A stretch of 64,000 bases of DNA from positions 22,124 to 86,123 of the forward strand of contig JBJXHC010000124.1 of NCBI GenBank assembly GCA_046160825.1. Direction: 5' to 3'. Of the stretch, positions 52,390 to 61,300 are shown piece by piece. Numbering within the stretch: the stretch's first letter is position 1; the number at the start of each line of letters is the position of its first letter. The notes beneath the pieces were generated by a model. That model did not search any database. It was not told where the DNA came from and saw only the letters and a program-made list of their open reading frames with translations. The position numbers and the translations under genes are program-made. The stretch is from JBJXHC01 sp046160825 (GTDB taxonomy: Bacteria > Bacteroidota > Ignavibacteria > UBA10030 > UBA6906).

Positions 52390-52451
52390 AACGGGCTCCC
52401 TTGCGGATGGTTGTGGATGAACGAAAATTTGGGTTTGCAATTGCGTCTCTT

Positions 52452-52696
52452 TCACCTTGCTTCTGTAAGTGACCGGGATTCGGCATAGAGGGTTTCCGGT
52501 GCGAAGTCCTGTTCGTGTGGCCACTGCACTGTCCCGAAGGCGACCGGGCCTGCTTGAAGTAAGTAATATCGCTCAGTTCAGTGAATATCCCTTTGTCGAG
52601 ATATGGAGATGCATCGAATACCCGCTCTTCACCATTGGAGAAACGAAGAATGAGTGTATGATCATCGCAAGCAGTTACACTGAGGACATTGATCAT
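52452..52696 (-). pseudogene. DUF2442 protein gene with one-base frameshift
   Basis: ATG 52696 follows GAGGGAGT. The first 48 residues (INVLSVTACDDHTLILRFSN, FDASPYLDKGIFTELSDI) then TYFKQAR are a DUF2442 start. At about 52543-52548 the reading must shift: adding one G to GCCCGGTCG restores VAFGTVQWPHEQDFAPETLY then AESRSLTEAR and a TGA at 52452, the expected end of the family, for 81 residues in all. DUF2442 proteins are often paired with DUF4160 in toxin-antitoxin-like modules, but no DUF4160 gene is adjacent. It may be a decayed gene or sequence error. Confidence 0.8.
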
Positions 52697-52849
52697 GAGA
52701 CTCCCTCGACAAGTCTAACACAATGAATCAAATGTAATTTATCCACTGTCTATGCGAAATGCAAGCCGGTTGCTTCTTATCCCCGCCGTTTCTACATTGC
52801 TGGCACTGAAACAGTAATCCCATCTTCATCCCAATCGTATTGATCTTCC

Positions 52850-54535
52850 ATGCACGACATTACTCTTCTCCGTGATATCGGCCTAGGCATTATCTTCGCT
52901 GTGGTTGCAGCGCATGTTGCGCGTGTATTCCGCCAGCCGCTGATACTCGGCTATATTGTCGGTGGGATACTCCTCAGCGGCCAGCTCGGCTTCGGCCTTG
53001 TTACGGATGAAGCGAGTATCGAGCTGATCTCGGAGATCGGACTGATTCTCCTCTTGTTTATTATCGGACTGGAGATCAATCTCCGCGAACTTGCCCGCCT
53101 CGGCAAGTCGATGTTCATTCTCGGTATCAGTCAGTTTCTCATCAATACGGGCATCGGCATTCTCTTTTTTATGCAGATCGGCTACCACATTGGCGGCGGG
53201 GATTTCGATCTGCTCTACCTCGCGATTGTCATGTCGCTCAGTTCCACGCTGATCGTGGTGAAGCTGTTGCGCGATAAGTTTGAATTGAAGTCCGTCTCCG
53301 GCAGACTCACACTCGGCGTGCTGATCTTTCAGGATGTCTGGGCAATCCTGTTCATGGCGTTACAACCAAACCTCGCCGATCCGGGTCTGCTGGGAATTGC
53401 GAGATCGGTCGGGGGTGGCATCCTGCTTATTGTTGTCGCGTTTGCAGCCAGCCGGTTTATCCTCTCACGGCTCTTTGAGGCATCGGCGCGAAGGCCTGAA
53501 CTGGTGTTGCTTTCGTCAGTAGCGTGGTGTTTTATCGTTGCAGGCGGGGCGGAGTTTCTTGGATTGTCACGCGAGATGGGTGCGTTGATCGCGGGGATGA
53601 GTATTTCCGTGTTCCCGTATGGCGCAGACGTTATCTCGAAGATCACCGGTCTGCGTGATTTCTTTGTGACGTTGTTCTTCGTTTCGCTCGGCATGAAAGT
53701 CCCGCTTCCCACATTGGATGTGCTTGGTCAATCCATGCTCATCGTCCTCTTCGTGTTCGCAAGTCGGTTTATGTCCATTGTCCCCATGGTGTACGCACTA
53801 AAAGACGGACTGCGTGTTGGCATTATCACCGCACTCAACCTGTCTCAGATCAGCGAGTTCTCGCTTGTCATTCTCGCACTTGGCGTCGGTTATGGGCATG
53901 TTGGGGGAGACCTGTCCTCACTCGTGCTCACTTCCATGATCATCACGTCGCTCCTCTCCACGTACATCATCCAATACAATGGTAATATCGCGCGCTTCAT
54001 GGTGAATATTCTTACACGCATCGGCATCAGGGAGAATGACGTGATCCGGCATGATCAGGTGCCACACATCCACGACCGCGAGATTTTGCTCCTCGGGCAT
54101 TTCCGTATCGCTCAGGCGGTGTTGGATCTTGTGGAGCAACGCGCACCGCAGCTCAAGGATCGAATAACGCTGGTGGACTACCACGCGCAGCGGGGGAAGG
54201 GAGTACTGGATCGGGGATTCCATTGGGAGTATGGCGATCTCGCACATCCTGATTCGCTTGAGCATGTCGGCATTGAGAACGCCCGCCTGATTGTTGTCAC
54301 TATTTCTGACACGTTCCTCAAGGGAATTGATTCGCGAAGACTTCTTGCCAATATCAGACGACTTGCCCCATCGGCACGCGTCGTTATGGTTGGTGAGGAG
54401 AAAATTGATCAAGACGAACTGATGCAACGCGGTGCTGACGAAGTTCTGATTCCGGGAGAGATTACCGGCGAGAAGATTCTGGGATTGCTGCTTGCGCTCG
54501 ATGACACAGAGAACGACCACCGGGCTTCGGAATGA
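52850..54535 (+). CDS. CPA2 monovalent cation:proton antiporter with TrkA-N-like domain
   Basis: 561 residues. About 12 membrane helices cover residues 1-390, with LRDIGLGIIFAVVAAHVARVF, LILLLFIIGLEINLREL, MSLSSTLIVVKLL, FQDVWAILFMAL and LFFVSLGMKVPLP, which are KefB/GerN-type landmarks. A C-terminal RCK/TrkA-N-like region (about 410-555) includes REILLLGHFRIAQAVLDLV, YGDLAHPDSLEHVGIENARLIVVTISD and RGADEVLIPGE. It exchanges K+ or Na+ for H+ and may be gated by nucleotides. It overlaps the next gene by four bases. Confidence 0.92.
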   Translation: MHDITLLRDIGLGIIFAVVAAHVARVFRQPLILGYIVGGILLSGQLGFGLVTDEASIELISEIGLILLLFIIGLEINLRELARLGKSMFILGISQFLINTGIGILFFMQIGYHIGGGDFDLLYLAIVMSLSSTLIVVKLLRDKFELKSVSGRLTLGVLIFQDVWAILFMALQPNLADPGLLGIARSVGGGILLIVVAFAASRFILSRLFEASARRPELVLLSSVAWCFIVAGGAEFLGLSREMGALIAGMSISVFPYGADVISKITGLRDFFVTLFFVSLGMKVPLPTLDVLGQSMLIVLFVFASRFMSIVPMVYALKDGLRVGIITALNLSQISEFSLVILALGVGYGHVGGDLSSLVLTSMIITSLLSTYIIQYNGNIARFMVNILTRIGIRENDVIRHDQVPHIHDREILLLGHFRIAQAVLDLVEQRAPQLKDRITLVDYHAQRGKGVLDRGFHWEYGDLAHPDSLEHVGIENARLIVVTISDTFLKGIDSRRLLANIRRLAPSARVVMVGEEKIDQDELMQRGADEVLIPGEITGEKILGLLLALDDTENDHRASE

Positions 54536-55200
54536 TGAACCGCCGCAACGTGTATATCACAGGCGGTACGGGCTATATCGGTCGACGCCTTATCCCGATA
54601 CTTATCAACCGTGGTCACGAAGTGAAAGCTCTTGTGCGAAAAGGATCCGAGAGCAAAGTGCCCGCAGGCTGTTCCATAGCAGTCGGGAACGCGTTGGACC
54701 GGTCCAGTTTTGCTTATGGCGTTCATCCGGCGGACACGTTCATTCACCTCGTCGGCGTCGCCCATCCTGGTCCGGGAAAATCAAAACAGTTTCGGGAAAT
54801 CGATCTGGTCTCCATCCGTGAGTCGGTGATCGCGGCAAAGGACGCGGCAGTCTCACATTTCATATATCTCAGTGTTACCCAACCGGCGGATTTCCTGAAG
54901 GCGTACGTTGATGTTCGTGTGGAAGGAGAGCGGTTGATTCGTGAGAGTGGAATGAACGCCACGTTCGTGAGGCCGTGGTATGTACTCGGGCCGGGACACC
55001 GGTGGCCGTATCTTCTGCTTCCGGCATACTGGGTGATGGAGAGAATACCGGCGACATGCGAGAAGGCAACACACTACGGATTGGTAACGCTACAACAAAT
55101 GATCAATACCCTGATTCACGCAGTTGAGAATCCGCCTTCAGGGGCGAGGGTAGTGGATGTGAAGGGAATACGTTCTTCGTCTGCACTTTCATTGATATAG
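54532..55200 (+). CDS. NAD(P)-binding epimerase-like (atypical SDR) protein
   Basis: 222 residues. N-terminal Rossmann loop VYITGGTGYIGRRLIPIL, then DTFIHLVGVAHPGPGKSKQF, HFIYLSVTQPA and RPWYVLGPGHRWP. This is the NAD(P)H-binding/NmrA-like atypical SDR group. A clear catalytic YxxxK is missing, so it may be a binding or regulatory member. The start overlaps the antiporter gene by four bases. A nucleotide-responsive link to the antiporter is possible but unproven. Confidence 0.8.
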   Translation: MMNRRNVYITGGTGYIGRRLIPILINRGHEVKALVRKGSESKVPAGCSIAVGNALDRSSFAYGVHPADTFIHLVGVAHPGPGKSKQFREIDLVSIRESVIAAKDAAVSHFIYLSVTQPADFLKAYVDVRVEGERLIRESGMNATFVRPWYVLGPGHRWPYLLLPAYWVMERIPATCEKATHYGLVTLQQMINTLIHAVENPPSGARVVDVKGIRSSSALSLI

Positions 55201-55267
55201 CCCAAGCTATCCCTTTCTAACCAAACATCAAAGAGCATCAGAAAAACCAATGTGGATCAAGATTCAT

Positions 55268-55303
55268 GTCCATTTTCTTTTGCCCGTCCAAAAGAAAATG
55301 GAC
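55268..55303. other. Hairpin of unknown element, copy B
   Basis: A perfect 14-bp stem GTCCATTTTCTTTT / AAAAGAAAATGGAC with an eight-base loop. AAGAAAAG starts at 55307 and GGCTGCATAC 50 bases later, the same layout as after the hairpin at 45649. The outer stem bases GTCCA/TGGAC are shared, while the inner bases differ and stay paired. Confidence 0.6.
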
Positions 55304-55365
55304 GAAAAGAAAAGGACGCCGAAATCGAATCCCACTTGCTGATAGTATTCGTTCCTGGCTGCATA

Positions 55366-55420
55366 CGGTTTCAGCACAACAGCCCAAAACAGTAAACGCT
55401 GAAACCGCAAATCCTGTTTG
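55366..55420 (+). terminator. Possible terminator after antiporter-SDR pair
   Basis: CGGTTTCAGC (55366-55375) pairs with GCTGAAACCG (55398-55407), 10 of 10, with a 22-base loop, followed by CAAATCCTGTTTGTTTTTCC. The long loop makes efficiency uncertain. It directly follows the copy B element. Confidence 0.5.
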
Positions 55421-55474
55421 TTTTTCCTCCCACACTGCCATCGATTTCGGGACAGCTCATTTTCAGTGACACAC

Positions 55475-58400
55475 TCATCGCTGTAACTCCAGTTGTCCAT
55501 TCTGGGCGACCTTCACCCAATAGCCTATCCCAGGATGTAACGTGTCGGACTTGGCATACCCCGATGGTGTGAAAACATAGTAGTCGGAGACAACATTGCC
55601 GGCGGGAGTTTGCGCAATGTCATTCGCAGAGACAGGAGATCCGATAGCACCGATGAGATTCCATCCCGTAAGGACTGGAACGATGATGCTGTCGAGTGTG
55701 GAACCGGCAACGGGAATACTCTCTTCCGTAGCAAATCTCAGCCAATACCCAGTGCCTTCGTTGAGGGTGGCGGTACTCTGATAGCCACCAGTTCCTGTGT
55801 ACTTGAACGCAGGAGACACGGCGGAAGGAAATAAAACATTCAGCGAGTCGTTGCCCGGGACGCGAGGCAGTGAAATAATATTCCATCCATTGCCAACATG
55901 CACGTTGGTGGTTGGTGCGAAAGGATACAATCGGTTCTGCGGGATGATTTGCCAGGGTTGACTTGGACTTTGCCATGAGAGTCTTGCCACAGCGCCTCCG
56001 CCATTCTCATAATATTCCATCTTGATGTCGTAGCGTTGTCCAGAACTGAGGGAAATCGTATCGCTCCATTCCGTTGGCGGTTGGTCAATCCATCGATCAA
56101 TCAAGAGATCGTTGTTTACCCAGAGCCGCACCCCATCATCCACAACGACATAAAATCTATACGTCTGCGAGAACTCGGGCATCACCTGTCCCGTCCATCG
56201 CACCGAAAAATCATCGCTTCCCATTGACGGGTCGGGCGATCCGTTTCCCCAATCGAAATCCACCGCAGGGTCGATACGCGTGAGCAGCGTACCGTTCAGG
56301 TTGATGTCGTCGTAATATTCCGCCTTCAACCCTATGGGCGCATCTCCAACAATGATGTACGCATTTCTCTGCTTCACAGCGTTGCCATTTGCGCCGGTGA
56401 CGACAAGTCGGACAGTGTAAACTCCATCAGCCGTGTATGTATGGGATGGATGTTGTGCAGTGCTTGTTGTACTATCGCCGAATTCCCAATGCCACGCGCC
56501 GGGTGACGGGACATTGGAGAGATCAGTGAAATTAACAGTAAGAGGTGCAGCCCCGTAGGTTTCATCCGCCTCAAAATCCGCGCTGCCGACAAATTTGATG
56601 CGAAGAACATTTGCTCCCCGGTCAATTGGCGTCATATAATCAATGTCCTTATAGAGATCGGCGAAGTACAATCCGTCCGGCCCTGCCGCGAGTCCTGAAG
56701 CCGTGGCCTTTCCTGAACCATTGTACTCGATGAGCGTCGTCGGTCCACTGATGAGTGTCCCCGTCGGCCCCAGCACGAACTCGGATATCCGCTTGCCGAG
56801 CGATTGAGGGCCTGACGCCCAGGTCGGCCCGGATTCAGTCACGAACGCATGATCCATTTTGGCCGCAGGGAATTCGCTTCCTCCGAATGTTGATGACTGG
56901 ATAAATGCGATGTTGACCGGTGCAGTGGAGGGATTCCAATTGTAAATTGCATTGATGGCCATGCTTCCGTCGCTGCCGTTCCAACCATAACTCGATCCTG
57001 ATGTGATCTTCGCAAACCGATCAACGCTTGGACCGTTCTCAACCTCGTAGTGCTGTCCATCCGATGCGCGCCATGTTCCGCCGAATGGATTCCGCACGCC
57101 ATACGCGTACACGTAGTCTGTTGCAGTGATGCCGTTGCCCGCGTTATAGAACGGATTGTTGGCCGGTGCCGTGCCGTTGAGGTTCACGCGAAGGATTTTG
57201 CCACGGAATGAATTCAGATTGAGCGCAGTGGAGGCGTCGAACCCATCACCCATATGCACGTAGAGCTTTCCGTCCGGTCCGATGGTGAGATTGGAGATGA
57301 AGTGTGACTGTCCCTGACTCTCTCCAGGCATATTGAGTATCGTCGTTTGTGTTGCGGCAGTAAGTCCGCCATCCGTGCTCGTGAATCGGACGACTTTCGG
57401 ATAGTGAGGCCCACTCGGCGGTGTCGCATCATACAGAAGCGCAGCATACACATCGCCGGTGAGTGAATCGACCACGATGCCGGAAAGTCCCTGCTCACCT
57501 GAACCCGGAAACGCACCGCCCGGATCAAAGTTTAACAGACTGTCCGCATAGTCACTCACCACGCCATTGCGCCGCACGACTTTGATGATGCCGTAGAGTT
57601 CACTCACATAAAAATATGGGTCGTTGGGTTGGTTGCCCGGATTGGGGACGAACGCAATGTTGACCGGCAATTGAAATCCAGTGGCGACAATCTCCACTTT
57701 GAATCCTGCTTGCAAAGACACCCACGGTACCGGCGCGCCTTGTGCAAGATCAGAGAAGTCCGGTTCGGTCTGCGATGAGTTGCCGTTGTAGGAACTCCCA
57801 TTTCTCGACACCCAAAAAAACGCCTGCTGCGATGCGCCGAGGTTGAGGGAGGGAAGATAGATCGTCTGGTCCTGCCCCGCATCGTCGGTGAAGAGGATGT
57901 GTGATGGAGAAAGTATCGCGCCCGCGCTTCCCCCGCTGACAACGACACGCACCGGACGGTGATTGGCAAGAGGTCCGGGGTTTGTAATGGCGTTGCTCAC
58001 ACCATCAAGTCCACTGATCTGCAACATTAGTTCGCTACTGCCGGATTCCAGTCTCACTGATGCTGCCGGACTTCCGGGCGTGAGGATGATGGGGGAACTG
58101 TTTTCATCGGTGAGTTCAGGTGTTGGTGTATTGCTGACGTCGTCGATCTCCAGTGCATATGTTTGCGATTGCGAGCCGGTGACAAAGCTGCGCGTTGCGT
58201 ACGGACTCCAGAGCATCGTGTTGTCGCGATGCCGTACACGCAATTCATAGTTTGTGTCATAAAAAAATTCGGTTCTTCCCGCATGGGATCCCCCGAACAC
58301 ACCGTCGCCAAGATGCGTGTGCAGCCTTTCAACTCCCTGAATGCATGCAGTGATCCACACGCGTTCGGATGGCGAGACAGTCCATATTTCCCAGTCGGTG

Positions 58401-58597
58401 CAGAAGTGCGTGTTCCCTGCATCCGGATCCACCATCGGCAACGTCTCCATGTGTACGTCGGCCGGGTTGACGATCTGTCCGTTTGTCAACGGCTCAGTAA
58501 TAGTGGGAGTGATGGGAGGAGTTTGGGCGATTGCGAGAATGCTCGCGAAGCACAGCAATGCAATAATGCCACGAAGTCTGGTAATACAAGTGCTCAT
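55475..58597 (-). CDS. Secreted sugar-dehydrogenase-like propeller with PKD, PA14 and GWN repeat domains
   Basis: 1040 residues, signal peptide (GIIALLCFASILAIAQ). Residues about 299-669 resemble glucose/sorbosone dehydrogenase propellers (GFQLPVNIAFVPN, LYVHMGDGFDASTALN, RGKILRVNLNGTAPANNPFY, YAYGVRNPFGGTW, GAAGPDGLYFADLY-like stretches). A PKD domain lies at about 675-752 (WHWEFGDSTTSTAQHPSHTY), a PA14 domain at 759-889 (GLKAEYYDDINLNG, DDGVRLWVNNDLLIDRW), and two GWN...GYW repeats at 899-1040. No T9SS tail is present: it ends GYWVKVAQNGQLELQR. It likely oxidises or binds sugars outside the cell. Confidence 0.82.
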   Translation of the reverse strand: MSTCITRLRGIIALLCFASILAIAQTPPITPTITEPLTNGQIVNPADVHMETLPMVDPDAGNTHFCTDWEIWTVSPSERVWITACIQGVERLHTHLGDGVFGGSHAGRTEFFYDTNYELRVRHRDNTMLWSPYATRSFVTGSQSQTYALEIDDVSNTPTPELTDENSSPIILTPGSPAASVRLESGSSELMLQISGLDGVSNAITNPGPLANHRPVRVVVSGGSAGAILSPSHILFTDDAGQDQTIYLPSLNLGASQQAFFWVSRNGSSYNGNSSQTEPDFSDLAQGAPVPWVSLQAGFKVEIVATGFQLPVNIAFVPNPGNQPNDPYFYVSELYGIIKVVRRNGVVSDYADSLLNFDPGGAFPGSGEQGLSGIVVDSLTGDVYAALLYDATPPSGPHYPKVVRFTSTDGGLTAATQTTILNMPGESQGQSHFISNLTIGPDGKLYVHMGDGFDASTALNLNSFRGKILRVNLNGTAPANNPFYNAGNGITATDYVYAYGVRNPFGGTWRASDGQHYEVENGPSVDRFAKITSGSSYGWNGSDGSMAINAIYNWNPSTAPVNIAFIQSSTFGGSEFPAAKMDHAFVTESGPTWASGPQSLGKRISEFVLGPTGTLISGPTTLIEYNGSGKATASGLAAGPDGLYFADLYKDIDYMTPIDRGANVLRIKFVGSADFEADETYGAAPLTVNFTDLSNVPSPGAWHWEFGDSTTSTAQHPSHTYTADGVYTVRLVVTGANGNAVKQRNAYIIVGDAPIGLKAEYYDDINLNGTLLTRIDPAVDFDWGNGSPDPSMGSDDFSVRWTGQVMPEFSQTYRFYVVVDDGVRLWVNNDLLIDRWIDQPPTEWSDTISLSSGQRYDIKMEYYENGGGAVARLSWQSPSQPWQIIPQNRLYPFAPTTNVHVGNGWNIISLPRVPGNDSLNVLFPSAVSPAFKYTGTGGYQSTATLNEGTGYWLRFATEESIPVAGSTLDSIIVPVLTGWNLIGAIGSPVSANDIAQTPAGNVVSDYYVFTPSGYAKSDTLHPGIGYWVKVAQNGQLELQR

Positions 58598-58712
58598 GGA
58601 CGAAAAGCTATTGATGGGTAAGTGGATTCAGTAGAGGGATAGGATTTCCCCTTTTCAAGATATGCAGAAGCGGGGAGAATGCAAAGGGGGCAATAGTCTA
58701 AACCCCGGAGTA

Positions 58713-58734
58713 GGACAACCGTCCCCGGTTGTCC
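58713..58734. repeat. REP-like hairpin
   Basis: GGACAACCG (58713-58721) pairs with CGGTTGTCC (58726-58734) with a four-base loop. It lies in the 246-bp space between the divergent secreted-protein and xanthine dehydrogenase genes, which has no other recognised feature. Confidence 0.5.
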
Positions 58735-58843
58735 GCTGAGCAGGCTGATCTACTACCACGCTTGAAACTTCAACATTGAATCGCTACCATAGGCACACAA
58801 AAGAGTCGTGCGTTTCCTCCTCGTCACAGTCTTGAGTCAGCGT

Positions 58844-60298
58844 ATGTCCGTGGTTTCGTTTGTTCTGGATGGCCGTTTGGTGAATATTGATTTCAGCGAT
58901 TCGCCCTACCAGCCAACCACGACAGTCTTGAACTATCTCCGCAGTCTTCCGGACCACAAAGGCGTGAAGGAAGGTTGTGCTGAAGGAGACTGTGGCGCAT
59001 GTACTGTAGTGGTAGGTGATGTCGGTTCCGAAAATCGCATCCACTACAAGTCAATCGATTCCTGTCTAGTCTTTCTTCCAATGATCCACGGTCAACACCT
59101 TGTTACTGTTGAAAATCTCTCATCGGCTGACGGCGCGCTGCACCCTGTACAGCAGGCAATGGTGGAAACGGGTGGAAGTCAGTGCGGCTTTTGCACACCT
59201 GGTATCATCATGTCGCTCTTCTCCCTCTACAAGAATTCCAACCATCCCGATCGTGCCGAGATAGACGATGCGCTGACCGGCAACCTGTGTCGCTGTACCG
59301 GCTACAAACCCATCGTGGAAGCCGCAGCAAAATCCTGTGTCCACGGCGGCATGGATCATTTGAATGAACAAGAAGACCACGTTGCTGAGATGCTGAAGTT
59401 GATTCCCGCAACGTCATTCCATGGAAAGGCCACGCAACAGGAATATTTCCAGCCGGTCACGTTGAGCGAGGCGCTTGTATTCAAGCAACAGCATCCGGAT
59501 GCAGTTGTTATCGCTGGTGCGACCGATGTTGCGCTGCGCGTAACGAAGCGTCACGAGCTGTTGAAGACGGTACTTGATCTCTCAGCGCTCGATGAATTGC
59601 GACACTATGCCGATGACGCTCAGGCAATGACGCTTGGTGCGGGACTGACATTGACCGAAGTTTCTGAAAAGGCTCGTGAGCCGTTTCCCGCATTGCATTC
59701 CATGCTCGCGGTCTTTGGTTCACAGCAGATCCGCAATCTTGCAACACTCGGCGGCAACCTCGGTACTTCGTCGCCGATTGGTGATACTCTTCCCGTGTTG
59801 ATGGCGTACAATGCGCGGGTGATGTTGGCGGGCACAGCAGGCAACCGTGAGGTTCCGGTCAATGATTACTTCAAGGGATACCGCCAGACGGAACGCCGCG
59901 CTGATGAGTTGATCACAGGGGTCATCATCCCCAAACTTCCACCCAATACACTTGTCCGATCGTACAAAGTCTCCAAACGCAAGGACCTCGACATCTCCAC
60001 CGTGAGTGCCGGTTTTCGTCTCCAGATCAACCCGAGGAACAATGTCGTCGAGTCGATCCGACTTGCCTACGGCGGGATGGCCGAGACGACGAAACGTGCG
60101 CGGAAAGTCGAGCAGTTCCTGATTGGCAAGAAGTGGGAGCGGGAATCGATTGAGCAAGCGATGCCGCTGGTCGACACCGAGTTCACACCGATCTCTGATG
60201 CGCGCAGTGGGGCGGAGTTCAGGCGCGTTGCGGCGAGGAACCTGCTCTTGAAGTTCTGGCACGACACCAACCATGGGAAGTTTCCGGAGGAACGATGA
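58844..60298 (+). CDS. xdhA: Xanthine dehydrogenase small subunit (2Fe-2S and FAD domains)
   Basis: 484 residues from ATG 58844. The plant-type [2Fe-2S] domain has GCAEGDCGACTVV. The second [2Fe-2S] domain has QCGFCTPGIIMSL and GNLCRCTGYKPIVEA. The FAD domain (about 200-370) has VIAGATDVALRV and LATLGGNLGTSSPIGD, and the CO-dehydrogenase-type C-terminal domain follows. It passes electrons from a molybdopterin subunit to NAD+ in purine oxidation. That large subunit is not downstream and not elsewhere in the window. The GTG at 58808 is a less likely start. Confidence 0.9.
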   Translation: MSVVSFVLDGRLVNIDFSDSPYQPTTTVLNYLRSLPDHKGVKEGCAEGDCGACTVVVGDVGSENRIHYKSIDSCLVFLPMIHGQHLVTVENLSSADGALHPVQQAMVETGGSQCGFCTPGIIMSLFSLYKNSNHPDRAEIDDALTGNLCRCTGYKPIVEAAAKSCVHGGMDHLNEQEDHVAEMLKLIPATSFHGKATQQEYFQPVTLSEALVFKQQHPDAVVIAGATDVALRVTKRHELLKTVLDLSALDELRHYADDAQAMTLGAGLTLTEVSEKAREPFPALHSMLAVFGSQQIRNLATLGGNLGTSSPIGDTLPVLMAYNARVMLAGTAGNREVPVNDYFKGYRQTERRADELITGVIIPKLPPNTLVRSYKVSKRKDLDISTVSAGFRLQINPRNNVVESIRLAYGGMAETTKRARKVEQFLIGKKWERESIEQAMPLVDTEFTPISDARSGAEFRRVAARNLLLKFWHDTNHGKFPEER

Positions 60299-60304
60299 CC
60301 TCTT

Positions 60305-60334
60305 CTCTCCAATACTCCATTACTCCATCACTCC
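60305..60334. repeat. Short-period CTCCAnTA tract
   Basis: CTCCAATA, CTCCATTA, CTCCATCA and CTCC follow each other with an 8-base period between the xanthine dehydrogenase subunit and the DUF2157-like gene. Confidence 0.55.
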
Positions 60335-60346
60335 GGCTAGCATTCC

Positions 60347-61300
60347 ATGCGCACTGACACGATCCATAAGCTCGAAGCTGAGGGACTGATTACCGGTGAG
60401 CAACGCGCACACCTCACGCGCATCTACGATCGCTCATTGTTCTCCCTCTACTACGAACTGAAAACGATGCTCTACTTCGGCGTGCTGTTCTTTACGACGG
60501 GCGTCGGGATACTGGTGTACCAGAACATTGATTCCATCGGCCATCAGGCAATCATCGGCTTTCTCTCGCTGCTGACGTGTGTCTGCTTCTGGCATGCAAC
60601 ACGACAAAAGCCGCCTTACTCGCATGCGGAAGTCAAAAGTCCGGGAATACTCTACGATTATATCCTGTTGCTTGGCTGTCTCTTGTTTGCCACCGTCATC
60701 GGATACGTGCAGTATCAGTATTCAATCTTCGGTCAGCAGTGGGGATTGAGCGCCCTGGTTCCGGCGTTGGTGTTTCTCTTCGTCGCGTATTCCTACGATC
60801 ATCGCGGCGTGCTCTCGCTGGGCATTGCCGGACTTGCTTCGTGGCTTGGGCTCTCGATCTCGCCCGTCGAGTTGATGAAAGAGAATATCTTTGCCACGGA
60901 CCCGCTGATCGTGACCGGTCTCGGTTTTGGCGCTTTCATATGCGCGGCCGCGCTTATCCTTGATCGTTACGGCATTAAAAAGCACTTCACATTCACCGCA
61001 CTGAACATCGGCTCGCACATCCTGTTCATTGCCTGTCTTGCTGCACTGTTTACATTCGGCCAGGATTGGATTTACTTCATTCTACTTGTGGCTTGCTGCG
61101 CTGCCGGAATCGTGTATGCGCGGAGAGAACAATCATTCATGTTCCTCCTCATCTCCACCGTGTATGGATACATCGGCCTTACCTACATGTTCAGAGATTT
61201 CTTCCTGGCGGCGTTTGGTCTGTACTTCTATTTCATTGCGTCGTGCGGAGCGATTATCTATTTCGTTTTCAATTATAAGAAGTTCCTGGGACGGCCGTGA
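60347..61300 (+). CDS. DUF2157-like multi-spanning membrane protein
   Basis: 317 residues. A short cytoplasmic start (TIHKLEAEGLITGEQRAHLTRIY) then about nine membrane helices, beginning LKTMLYFGVLFFTTGVGILVYQNIDSIGH, the pattern of DUF2157 proteins. Function unknown. It overlaps the next gene by four bases (GTGA), so both are made together, perhaps as a complex. Confidence 0.75.
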   Translation: MRTDTIHKLEAEGLITGEQRAHLTRIYDRSLFSLYYELKTMLYFGVLFFTTGVGILVYQNIDSIGHQAIIGFLSLLTCVCFWHATRQKPPYSHAEVKSPGILYDYILLLGCLLFATVIGYVQYQYSIFGQQWGLSALVPALVFLFVAYSYDHRGVLSLGIAGLASWLGLSISPVELMKENIFATDPLIVTGLGFGAFICAAALILDRYGIKKHFTFTALNIGSHILFIACLAALFTFGQDWIYFILLVACCAAGIVYARREQSFMFLLISTVYGYIGLTYMFRDFFLAAFGLYFYFIASCGAIIYFVFNYKKFLGRP

